63,121 bases of DNA, taken from the NCBI GenBank assembly GCA_024691985.1, contig JAILNC010000005.1, forward strand, positions 1 to 63,121. The letters run 5' to 3'. A program made the translations under genes and the position numbers. The notes beneath the pieces were generated by a model, which was not told the origin of the DNA, searched no databases, and saw only the letters and a list, made by a program, of their open reading frames with translations. The DNA is from Oscillospiraceae bacterium. GTDB lineage: Bacteria; Bacillota; Clostridia; Oscillospirales; Oscillospiraceae. Positions 14,120 through 21,580 of the stretch are shown one piece after another (position 1 is the stretch's first letter; every line of letters starts with the position of its first letter).

Positions 14120-14637
14120 CGCGTGACCGTCAGCGCGCCGAAGTCGGCCATCTTGACGTAGTACTTTTCCGCCTCGATCTTGACGACCTCCATGCTGTTC
14201 CCGTTCACCTCCGCCTCGACGTCTTTGCCCGAGCAGTCGAAGGGGAAGACCATGTAGGCCAGGTCGTCGGTCTTGTAGCTCTCGGGGATATTGACCCACA
14301 AGATGTACTTAACGGACTTGCCAGTGACGTTCTGGCTGGCCCTGTAGTATTTGAGGAAGGTTTCGCCGTCCTCCCTGCTCAGGTCGGACGCACCGAGGAT
14401 GGTCAGCTTCAGGACCTCCCTGGCGGGGACCGTGCCGATCAGCTCGTCAGCGGCGTTGTACAGCTTGTATCTGCTGATGGGGCCGTCTTCTTCGGCCGCA
14501 ATGGGAGCGGGGTCAGGCTTCGGATCGGGCTCTGCGGGCGGAGCCGCGGTGCCGTCCTGCGCCACGGCCGCAAAAGCGACTGTGTTGAAGCTGAAAAACA
14601 GGACAAGAACAAGCAATAACGCAAGGATCTTTTTCAT
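14110..14637 (-). CDS. secreted protein of unknown function
   Basis: A 175-residue protein with a clear signal peptide (KK, then a long Leu/Val core ending in 'AFAAVA', cleavage near residue 25). An Asp/Pro/Ala-rich linker follows to about residue 52, then a compact beta-rich domain that ends 'YVKMADFGALTVTRKK'. No lipobox and no C-terminal anchor are seen. ATG follows AAGGAGG. It sits behind the UDP-FucNAc genes on the same strand but 90 bp away, and may be an independent unit. I do not recognise the domain. Confidence 0.65.
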   Translation of the reverse strand: MKKILALLLVLVLFFSFNTVAFAAVAQDGTAAPPAEPDPKPDPAPIAAEEDGPISRYKLYNAADELIGTVPAREVLKLTILGASDLSREDGETFLKYYRASQNVTGKSVKYILWVNIPESYKTDDLAYMVFPFDCSGKDVEAEVNGNSMEVVKIEAEKYYVKMADFGALTVTRKK

Positions 14638-14730
14638 GGCGATATCCTCCTTCAGTTTTCAAGTCGGGCCTGCGCCCGTTTCCGCTTCGGTCGGCAGAGG
14701 GGATGTACGCGCTCTTCCTCCTCCCCGGCC

Positions 14731-15927
14731 TCAGACCTCTTCAAAGAAGGTGTCCGGGTGCGCGGGATCGAAGATCTCGTTGCAGGTCATGACCGTGACC
14801 AGATCCTCGGTCTGGCTGAGATTTTCGATGCTGTGGGTCCAGCCGGGCAACATGTAGACGCTCTCGATCTTCTCGCCGCTGACCTCGAACTCCAGGACCT
14901 CGCCGGTGGAGAGATCCCGCTCGCGGATCAGGCCGTGGCCGTGGACCACGATGAACTGCTCCCACTTGCTGTTGTGCCAGTGATTGCCCTTGGTGATCCC
15001 CGGCTTCGAGATGTTGATGCTGACCTGCCCGCAGTCGAGCGTGTGCACAAGCTCGGTAAAGGAGCCGCGCGCGTCGCAGTTCATTTTGAGCGCGTATTTG
15101 ACCCGCTCGGCCGGCAGATAGCTCAGATACAGGCTGAACAGCTTTTTGGCGAAGGACCCGGCGGGCATCTTCGGCATGAGAAGCGTCGCGCTCTGGGACT
15201 TGAACTGCTCGAGCAGGTCGACGATCTCCCCGAGCGTCGCGCGGTGCGTGACCGGGATATAGCACCAGCGTCCGTTTGGGTTCGGGACCGCGTCGAGCCC
15301 GTCGTAATCGCAGCGCTTCTCCTTCCCCTCGAGCAGATCGAAGAGCCCCTCGATCAGATCGTCGATGTACAAAAGCTCCAGCTCGGTGTTCCGGTCGTGC
15401 ACCGCGATGGGCAGATCGCGCGAGAGGTTGTAGCAGAAGGTGGACACGGCGGAATTGTAATTCGGCCGGCTGTGGCCCATCAGATTGGGGAAGCGGTAGA
15501 CCGCGGTCCTGGCGCCAGTCTCCTCGCCGTAGGTGAAGAACAGCTCCTCCCCCGCGCGCTTGGAGCGGCCGTATGCCGAGTCCGCAAAGCGCCCGCAGAG
15601 ACTCGCCTGCGACGAGGAGGCGAGCATCACGCCCGCCCGGCTGCCGTGCCGTCTGAGCGCGTCGAGCAGCTGGCTCGACAGGCCGAAGTTCCCGCGCATG
15701 AACTCCTCCGGGTCCTGCGGCCGGTTGACCCCGGCGAGGTGGAACACGAAGTCCGCCTTTGCGCACCAGGCGTCGAGCTCCTCCGCCGTGCTCTCACGGG
15801 TGTACGCGTAGATCTCCCCGATCTCAAGCCCGGGGCGGGTGCGGTTCCTGCCGTCGCGCAGGGCCTCGAGATTGCGGATGAGCGCCGTGCCGACCATGCC
15901 GGCCGCGCCGGTGACGAGGATGTTCAT
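14731..15927 (-). CDS. capF: UDP-2-acetamido-2,6-dideoxy-beta-L-talose-forming reductase (CapF/FnlB type)
   Basis: A 398-residue two-domain enzyme. The N-terminal short-chain dehydrogenase part has 'VTGAAGMVGTALI' and the catalytic Tyr/Lys in 'AYGRSKRAGEE'. The C-terminal part (about residues 265-398) is a cupin with the metal-binding stretch 'KGNHWHNSKWEQFIV'. This architecture is specific to CapF/FnlB/WbjC, the second enzyme of UDP-N-acetyl-L-fucosamine synthesis. It starts within the last four bases of the upstream capG-type gene (ATGA) and is the last gene of the three-gene pathway operon. Confidence 0.92.
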   Translation of the reverse strand: MNILVTGAAGMVGTALIRNLEALRDGRNRTRPGLEIGEIYAYTRESTAEELDAWCAKADFVFHLAGVNRPQDPEEFMRGNFGLSSQLLDALRRHGSRAGVMLASSSQASLCGRFADSAYGRSKRAGEELFFTYGEETGARTAVYRFPNLMGHSRPNYNSAVSTFCYNLSRDLPIAVHDRNTELELLYIDDLIEGLFDLLEGKEKRCDYDGLDAVPNPNGRWCYIPVTHRATLGEIVDLLEQFKSQSATLLMPKMPAGSFAKKLFSLYLSYLPAERVKYALKMNCDARGSFTELVHTLDCGQVSINISKPGITKGNHWHNSKWEQFIVVHGHGLIRERDLSTGEVLEFEVSGEKIESVYMLPGWTHSIENLSQTEDLVTVMTCNEIFDPAHPDTFFEEV

Positions 15928-17093
15928 ACGCCGCTCTCCTTGCGCCAGACCATTTTGTTCACGACGCCGGTATAGCTCTGGATGATGCGGACCACCTTGG
16001 TGCTGACGGTCTCGTCGGTGTAGTCCGGCACCGGCAGGCCGCCGTCGCCCTCCTTCACCAGCGCGGCCGCAAGCTCCACCGAGCGCAGCAGACCCTCGGC
16101 GTCGATGCCCGAGAGGATGAAGCAGCCCTTGTCGAGGGCCTCGGGCCTCTCGGTGCTGGTGCGGATGCAGACCGCGGGGATGGGCCTGCCGATCGAGGCG
16201 AAGAAGCTCGCCTCCTCGGGGAGGGTCCCGCTGTCCGACACGACGCAGAAGGCGTTCATCTGCAGACAGTTGTAGTCGTGGAAGCCCAGCGGCTCATGCG
16301 CCCTCACGCGGCTGTCGAGCTGAAAGCCCGAGGCCTCGAGCTTTTTCCTGCTGCGCGGGTGGCAGGAGTAGAGTACCGGCAGATCGTAGGTCTCGGCCAT
16401 GCGGTTGATCGCCGTGAACAGCGAGCGGAAGTTTTTCTCCGTGTCGATGTTCTCCTCACGGTGGGCGGAGAGCAGAATGTACTTCCCCTTCTCGAGTCCC
16501 AGCCGCGCGTGGATGTTGGAGGCTTCGATCGCCGCGAGGTTTTTGCGCAGCACCTCGGCCATCGGGGAGCCGGTGACGAAGGTCCTCTCCTTCGGCAGGC
16601 CGCAGTCGGCCAGATAGCGGCGCGCATGCTCGGAGTAGGCGAGATTCACGTCGGAGATGATGTCCACGATGCGGCGATTCGTCTCCTCCGGCAGGCACTC
16701 GTCCTTGCAGCGGTTGCCCGCCTCCATGTGGAAGATCGGGATATGCAGGCGCTTGGCGCCGATGACGGACAGGCAGGAGTTCGTGTCGCCCAGGACCAGC
16801 ACGGCCTCGGGCTTCAGCTCCGCCATGACCCGGTAGCTCTTCGCGATGATGTTGCCCATGGTCTCGCCCAGATCGGCCCCGACCGCGTCGAGATAGAGCT
16901 CGGGGTCTTTAAGCCCCAGATCGCGGAAGAAGATGCCGTTGAGCGTGTAGTCATAGTTCTGCCCCGTGTGCACCAGCAGGGTATCGAAGCAGGCGCGGCA
17001 TTTCTTGATGACCTCGGACAGGCGTATGATCTCCGGCCGTGTGCCGACGATGATCATCAGCTTCAGTCTGCCGTCGTTTTTCCACTCAGCCAT
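15924..17093 (-). CDS. capG: UDP-2-acetamido-2,6-dideoxy-beta-L-talose 2-epimerase (CapG/FnlC type)
   Basis: A 389-residue member of the non-hydrolysing UDP-GlcNAc 2-epimerase fold: 'IIVGTRPEIIRLSEVI', 'HMEAGNRCKDECLPEETNRR', 'LLSAHREENID' and 'VVSDSGTLPEEASF' carry the conserved Arg, Glu, His and Ser/Glu residues. Its place between capE and capF types, and the similarity to WbjD/FnlC, make it the third enzyme giving UDP-N-acetyl-L-fucosamine. The ATG at 17093 lies inside the end of the upstream gene behind GGAGG; an open frame up to 17123 is ignored. Confidence 0.9.
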   Translation of the reverse strand: MAEWKNDGRLKLMIIVGTRPEIIRLSEVIKKCRACFDTLLVHTGQNYDYTLNGIFFRDLGLKDPELYLDAVGADLGETMGNIIAKSYRVMAELKPEAVLVLGDTNSCLSVIGAKRLHIPIFHMEAGNRCKDECLPEETNRRIVDIISDVNLAYSEHARRYLADCGLPKERTFVTGSPMAEVLRKNLAAIEASNIHARLGLEKGKYILLSAHREENIDTEKNFRSLFTAINRMAETYDLPVLYSCHPRSRKKLEASGFQLDSRVRAHEPLGFHDYNCLQMNAFCVVSDSGTLPEEASFFASIGRPIPAVCIRTSTERPEALDKGCFILSGIDAEGLLRSVELAAALVKEGDGGLPVPDYTDETVSTKVVRIIQSYTGVVNKMVWRKESGV

Positions 17094-18132
17094 GCTTGAC
17101 CTCCTCCAGCGCCGTGCGCACATAGTCCGCCGTCAGCAGCTTTTCCACGACGCCGTCGACGTCGAGCAGTCTGGTGTTGTGGCTGGTATAGCTCTCCTCC
17201 GCCTCGGTGAGCACCTGCCCCTCCACGAAATACTTGTCGTAGTTCAGATCGCGGTTGTCCGCCGCGACCCGGAAGTAATGGCCCATATCCTCGCTGCGCA
17301 GACGCTCCTCGCGGGTCATCAGCGTCTCGTACAGCTTTTCGCCGTGGCGGGTGCCGATGATGCGCGTGCCGGTGTCGCCGAAGAGGCGCTGCACGCCCTT
17401 CGCAAGATCGCCGATGGTGGAGGCGTCGGCCTTCTGGATGAAGAGATCGCCGGGCTGCGCGTGCTCAAAGGCGAAGCGCACGAGCTCCACGGCCTCGTCC
17501 AGATTCATCAGAAAGCGCGTCATGGCGGGGTTCGTGATCGTGATGGGCTTGCCCGCGCGGATCTGGTCGATGAACAGCGGGATCACCGAGCCGCGCGAGC
17601 ACATGACGTTGCCGTAGCGCGTGCAGCAGATGACCGTGCCGCCGCGCTCGGCGGCCACGCGGGCGTTGGCGGTGATGACATGCTCCATCATGGCCTTGGA
17701 GATGCCCATGGCGTTGATGGGATAGGCCGCCTTGTCCGTGGACAGGCACACGACCCGCTTCACCCCCGCGCTGACGGCGGCGCGCAGGACGTTGTCCGTT
17801 CCCTCGATGTTGGTCTTGACCGCCTGCATGGGGAAGAATTCGCAGCTCGGCACCTGCTTGAGCGCGGCCGCGTGGAAGATATAGTCCACCCCGGGCATCG
17901 CGTCCGCGATGGAGTTGGGATCGCGCACGTCGCCGAGGTAGAAGCGGACCTTGCCCGCGAGCGCCGGGCTTTTCGCCTGCAGCTCGTGGCGCAGATCGTC
18001 CTGCTTTTTCTCATCGCGCGAGAAGATGCGGATCTGCCCGATATCGGAATCGAGGAAATGTCTGAGGACGGCGTTGCCGAAGGAGCCGGTGCCGCCGGTG
18101 ATGAGCAGCGTTGCGCCGCTGAATGCATCCAT
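17086..18132 (-). CDS. capE: UDP-GlcNAc 4,6-dehydratase/5-epimerase (CapE/FnlA type)
   Basis: A 348-residue SDR enzyme with 'LLITGGTGSFGNAVL' at the N-terminus and 'FHAAALKQVPSCEFFP'. The usual Tyr-x3-Lys is replaced by Met-x3-Lys in 'INAMGISKAMMEH', a hallmark known for CapE/FnlA/WbjB, which carry out C4,6-dehydration with C5 inversion to start UDP-L-FucNAc synthesis. It is the first gene of the three-enzyme operon; ATG follows AGGAGG and a good promoter lies at 18174-18202. Confidence 0.92.
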   Translation of the reverse strand: MDAFSGATLLITGGTGSFGNAVLRHFLDSDIGQIRIFSRDEKKQDDLRHELQAKSPALAGKVRFYLGDVRDPNSIADAMPGVDYIFHAAALKQVPSCEFFPMQAVKTNIEGTDNVLRAAVSAGVKRVVCLSTDKAAYPINAMGISKAMMEHVITANARVAAERGGTVICCTRYGNVMCSRGSVIPLFIDQIRAGKPITITNPAMTRFLMNLDEAVELVRFAFEHAQPGDLFIQKADASTIGDLAKGVQRLFGDTGTRIIGTRHGEKLYETLMTREERLRSEDMGHYFRVAADNRDLNYDKYFVEGQVLTEAEESYTSHNTRLLDVDGVVEKLLTADYVRTALEEVKHG

Positions 18133-18173
18133 GCTTGTATCCTCCTGTACCGCGGCTCTCCGCCGCAGCTCTC

Positions 18174-18202
18174 ATTATACCCGAAGGCGCGCGGCCGCGC
18201 AA
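18174..18202 (-). promoter_or_regulatory. promoter of the UDP-FucNAc operon
   Basis: TTGCGC and TATAAT on the minus strand are 17 bp apart. The -35 box sits two bases beyond the LysR stop codon, so the promoter fills the short gap between the two genes. Confidence 0.75.
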
Positions 18203-18203
18203 G

Positions 18204-19118
18204 TCAGTCCTGCTCGGCGCTGTAGACCTCGCGCACGACGGCCTCCATCGCCCGGGCGGCCTGCGAGTGGTACTCGCGCGTCGGCAGCGCGACGCCCAGG
18301 TCCAGATGGACCCCCGCCTTCCCGATGCGAAACAGCTCCACCTGCGCGTTGGGGTTGACGCACGAGGCGTAGGTGAAGGCCAGGCCCAGCCCCGCCTCGG
18401 CCATGGAAACGGCCATCGCGGCCGTGATGGTGTCGAAACGGGCCTTGTATTTGATGCGGTGCTTCTGGAAAAGCTCGCGGCTGATGCTGCCCATCATGGT
18501 GTCGTGATAGCTGAGGATGAAGGGGTGCTTCGCCGCCGCGGCGAGAGAGACCCAGCGGCCGGGGCCGTCCGGGGTCGCGTGCGCCTCGGCGAGCAGGGGG
18601 TGCCCCTTCGCGGCCACGAGATAGATCTCTTCCTTTTTGAGAAAGTGCGCCTCGTTCTTGAGCTTTGCCGCCGGCAGCGCGATCACCGCCACGTCCAGCT
18701 TCCCGTCGAGCAGCAGATCCTCCAGCTTTCTGCTGTTGTGCTCCTCGACCTGGACCTGCACCTCGGGATAGAGCTCCCCGAAGCGCCGCAGGATCTTCGG
18801 CAGGGTCTGCTGGCCGCGGAAGGAGCTGATGCCCAGCACCACGCGGCCGCCCTTCATGCCCTCATTGTCGTACAGCTCGCTCTTGGCCTGCTTGAATTCC
18901 GCCTTGAGCCGCCGCAGATGCCCGATGAAGACCTCGCCGTTTCGGGTCGGGCAGATGCCCTTGGAGGTGCGCAGAAAGAGCTTGACGCCCAGCTCGCTCT
19001 CATACTGCTGCAGAAACGCGCTCAGCGAGGACTGTGCCATAAAGAGCCTGTCCGCCGCCTTGGAGACGCTCCCCTCCTCGGCCAGGGCGATCAGATATTC
19101 AAAATCCTTCAGATCCAT
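18204..19118 (-). CDS. LysR-family transcriptional regulator
   Basis: A 304-residue LTTR of standard length. The winged helix-turn-helix is at residues 3-62 ('FEYLIALAEEGSVSKAADRL', 'AQSSLSAFLQQYE'); the periplasmic-binding-like effector domain starts near residue 90 ('GGRVVLGISSFRGQQTLPKI'). ATG follows GGAG. It is divergent from the DUF6282/SLC13/aconitase operon, the classic LTTR arrangement, so it probably activates that operon in response to its substrate or an intermediate. Confidence 0.9.
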   Translation of the reverse strand: MDLKDFEYLIALAEEGSVSKAADRLFMAQSSLSAFLQQYESELGVKLFLRTSKGICPTRNGEVFIGHLRRLKAEFKQAKSELYDNEGMKGGRVVLGISSFRGQQTLPKILRRFGELYPEVQVQVEEHNSRKLEDLLLDGKLDVAVIALPAAKLKNEAHFLKKEEIYLVAAKGHPLLAEAHATPDGPGRWVSLAAAAKHPFILSYHDTMMGSISRELFQKHRIKYKARFDTITAAMAVSMAEAGLGLAFTYASCVNPNAQVELFRIGKAGVHLDLGVALPTREYHSQAARAMEAVVREVYSAEQD

Positions 19119-19167
19119 GCGCGTTCTCCTATCGCTTTTTTTGATGCACGGTATCGGATATTCGCGC

Positions 19168-19196
19168 TTGCCAAGACTGCGGTTTTCTTATATTAT
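19168..19196 (+). promoter_or_regulatory. promoter of the aconitase-family operon
   Basis: TTGCCA and TATTAT are 17 bp apart in the LysR/DUF6282 divergent region, about 80 bp before the first ATG. LysR operator sites are expected just upstream, but I could not single out a convincing T-N11-A pair. Confidence 0.7.
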
Positions 19197-19274
19197 AGAA
19201 TCATCAAACGGAAAGCACAAGACCCCCTTTTCAGCTTTTATCGGAACTCACACTGCAACAGAAAGGAGCATGCT

Positions 19275-20138
19275 ATGGCAAAGGTATCCATGAAGGGCGT
19301 CATCGACATGCACGTCCACTCCAACCCCGACATCCGCATCCGGGCCTACGACGACTTTGAGCTCATGGAAGCCGGCATCCGCGTCGGCGCGCGGGCCATC
19401 GTCATCAAGACCCACCAGGGCATCACCGTCGACCGCGCCTACCTCTGCAACCGCCACAACGCGATCGTCCACGGGGGCGACAACGACTTCCAGATGTTCG
19501 GCAGCATCACCCTCAACAGGCAGATGGGCGGCATCAACCCCGCCGCCGTGGAGAGCGGCCTGAAGCTCGGCGGCAAGGTCGTGTGGCTCCCCACCGCCTC
19601 CGCCTGCAACCATCTGAAAAAGATGGGCAAGAACCCCGACGCCGGCGTCGCCTGCGTGCGCGACGGCAAGATCGTCCCCGAGCTCAAGGACGTGTTCCAG
19701 CTCATCAAGGACTTCGACGTGGTGCTTGGCACCGGTCACGTCAGCCCCGAGGAGTGCTTCGTGGTCGTCGAGGCCGCGCGCGCCATGGGTCTGAAAAAGG
19801 TCGTGGTCACGCATCCCGAGTGGTGGATCGTGGACATGAGCCTCGAGGACCAGCTCAAAATGGTCAAGGACTACGACGTCCTGCTCGAGCGCTGCTACGC
19901 CCAGAACATGGGCGGCGGCAAGTACAAGAGCAACCTGCCCTCGAACCTCGAGGTCATCCAGACCGTCGGCTACAGGAACGTCATGATCTCGACCGACGGC
20001 GGCCAGACCGAGAACCCCAACTGGGAGATCGCCTACGAGCAGTACATGCAGTTCATGGCCGACCACGGCGTCACCGAAGAGCAGCTGCGTTACATGACCC
20101 ACGACATCCAGATGGGCCTGCTGAATCTGAAAGATTAA
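19275..20138 (+). CDS. DUF6282-family amidohydrolase-like protein
   Basis: A 287-residue protein. 'GVIDMHVHSNPDIRIRAYDD' carries the His-x-His metal motif of the amidohydrolase fold, then 'AIVIKTHQG', 'LGTGHVSPEE' and 'VVVTHPEWW' supply further histidines expected around a divalent metal. I recall the family as DUF6282, without a known reaction. ATG follows AAAGGAG. It is the first gene of an operon with an SLC13-type permease and an aconitase-family hydratase. Third-position C is very frequent, as in strongly expressed genes of this organism. It may hydrolyse, hydrate or isomerise the imported acid. Confidence 0.75.
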   Translation: MAKVSMKGVIDMHVHSNPDIRIRAYDDFELMEAGIRVGARAIVIKTHQGITVDRAYLCNRHNAIVHGGDNDFQMFGSITLNRQMGGINPAAVESGLKLGGKVVWLPTASACNHLKKMGKNPDAGVACVRDGKIVPELKDVFQLIKDFDVVLGTGHVSPEECFVVVEAARAMGLKKVVVTHPEWWIVDMSLEDQLKMVKDYDVLLERCYAQNMGGGKYKSNLPSNLEVIQTVGYRNVMISTDGGQTENPNWEIAYEQYMQFMADHGVTEEQLRYMTHDIQMGLLNLKD

Positions 20139-20192
20139 CCCCCGGCAAGAGAGAGTAAGAGAGATAAAAAAAGAAATTTTAGGAGGAAAAAC

Positions 20193-21506
20193 ATGCTCGG
20201 TATCCTGATCGTTGCGGCGATCGTGCTCGCCGTCTTTCTTGGCTACAAGACCAAGATCAACACCGGTTTCTTCTGCATCGTCTTCGCTTACCTGATCGGC
20301 TGCTTCGCCGTCGGTCTCAAGACGAAGGACGTCATCGGCATGTGGCCGACCAGCACCATGTTCGTCATCATCTCCGTGTCGCTGTTTTACAACTTCGCAG
20401 CCCTCAACGGCACGCTCGAAAAGCTCTCCGGCAGCCTGCTCTACGCCTGCCGCAGCTTCCCCGGCATGCTCCCCTTCGCGCTGTTCTTCGTGGCGGTCAT
20501 CCTGTCCGTCATGGGCGCAGCCTACTTCACCGTCCTCGCCTTCCTCGCCCCCATCACCATGGCCATCTGCGAGGAGTCCAAGATGGACAAGCTCACCGGC
20601 GCCGTCGCCATCAACTGCGGCGCGCTGGCCGGCGGCGACTTCCCGACCGCCGCGCTCGGCGTCATCTTCCGCGGCCTGATGGACACCGCCTACGAGGCCG
20701 CCCCCGAGCAGGCCCTGGCCGACACCTTCGGCCCCGAGCTCAAGGTCTTCGGTCTGGCCATCGTCTTCTCCCTCATCCTCATCGCCATCTTCCGCTTCGG
20801 CGTGAAGGCCAACCGCGACATCGGCAAGGGCGTCACCTTCACCAAGCCCGAGGCCTATGATTCCAAGCAGAAGACCACGCTTCGGCTCATGCTCATCATG
20901 ATGGCCGTCGTGCTCATCTTCCCCCTGCTCAAGCTCCTGCTGCCCGACGTGGCCTTCATCAAGAACGTCGCCGGCAAGATCGACGTCGGCCTCGTGGCCT
21001 TCGTGTTCACCGTCATCGGCCTGCTGCTGAACCTCGCCCCCCAGAAGGACATCATCGCGAAGGTCCCCTGGAACACCATCCTGATGATCGCCGGCGCCGG
21101 CATGCTCATCGGCGTCGCCGTCAAGGCCGGCACCATCGAGGCCGTCTCCCACTGGATCGGCAACAACGTGCCCGTCTTCCTCGTGCCCATCGCGTTCAGC
21201 CTGATCGGCGCCTTCATGAGCTTCTTCAGCTCCACCACGGGCGTCGTCTGCCCGGCCCTCTTCCCGCTGATCCCCGGCATCGCCGCGGCCACCGGGCTCA
21301 ACCCCGTCACGCTCTTCGCCTGCACCATCCTCGGCGCGCAGAGCAGCGCCATCAGCCCCTTCTCCTCCGGCGGCAGCCTGATCCTCGGCTCCTACGGCAA
21401 CGACGAGGAGCGCAACGCCCTCTTCAACCGCCTGCTGTTCGTGGCCGTCCCCGTCAGCGTCCTCTGCGCCGCGGTCTACAACTTCATCGTCGCGATGGTC
21501 CTGTAA
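20193..21506 (+). CDS. SLC13/MatC-like organic-acid permease
   Basis: A 437-residue protein with about 11-12 membrane segments and little else. It has the two-repeat plan of the DASS/ArsB-NhaD ion transporter superfamily, with repeat-end motifs 'FPTAALGVIFRG' and 'PFSSGGSLILGSYGND'; 'SFFSSTTGVVCPALFPLIPG' is typical of the MatC/dicarboxylate carrier branch. Such carriers import di- or tricarboxylates with sodium or protons. It lies between the DUF6282 and aconitase-family genes, each with its own strong ribosome binding site. E. coli ybhI, next to the aconitase-like ybhJ, is a comparable neighbour. Confidence 0.8.
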   Translation: MLGILIVAAIVLAVFLGYKTKINTGFFCIVFAYLIGCFAVGLKTKDVIGMWPTSTMFVIISVSLFYNFAALNGTLEKLSGSLLYACRSFPGMLPFALFFVAVILSVMGAAYFTVLAFLAPITMAICEESKMDKLTGAVAINCGALAGGDFPTAALGVIFRGLMDTAYEAAPEQALADTFGPELKVFGLAIVFSLILIAIFRFGVKANRDIGKGVTFTKPEAYDSKQKTTLRLMLIMMAVVLIFPLLKLLLPDVAFIKNVAGKIDVGLVAFVFTVIGLLLNLAPQKDIIAKVPWNTILMIAGAGMLIGVAVKAGTIEAVSHWIGNNVPVFLVPIAFSLIGAFMSFFSSTTGVVCPALFPLIPGIAAATGLNPVTLFACTILGAQSSAISPFSSGGSLILGSYGNDEERNALFNRLLFVAVPVSVLCAAVYNFIVAMVL

Positions 21507-21522
21507 GGACACAGAAACATCC

Positions 21523-21566
21523 GGGAACAGGCGCTTTCCGCGCCTGTTCCCTATCCTGATTTTTTC
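21523..21566 (+). terminator. intra-operon hairpin between permease and hydratase genes
   Basis: A 12-bp perfect stem GGGAACAGGCGC/GCGCCTGTTCCC is followed, after eight bases, by TTTTTT. It may act as a partial terminator or as a 3' stabiliser that uncouples the permease message from the hydratase message. Confidence 0.55.
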
Positions 21567-21580
21567 GGAGGATATCAACT

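Noticed and set aside
19248-21578. 776-codon minus-strand frame opposite the DUF6282 and permease genes
   Set aside because: Repetitive Asp/Glu/Gly/His composition is typical for antisense of C-ending codons; the plus-strand genes have motifs and ribosome binding sites.
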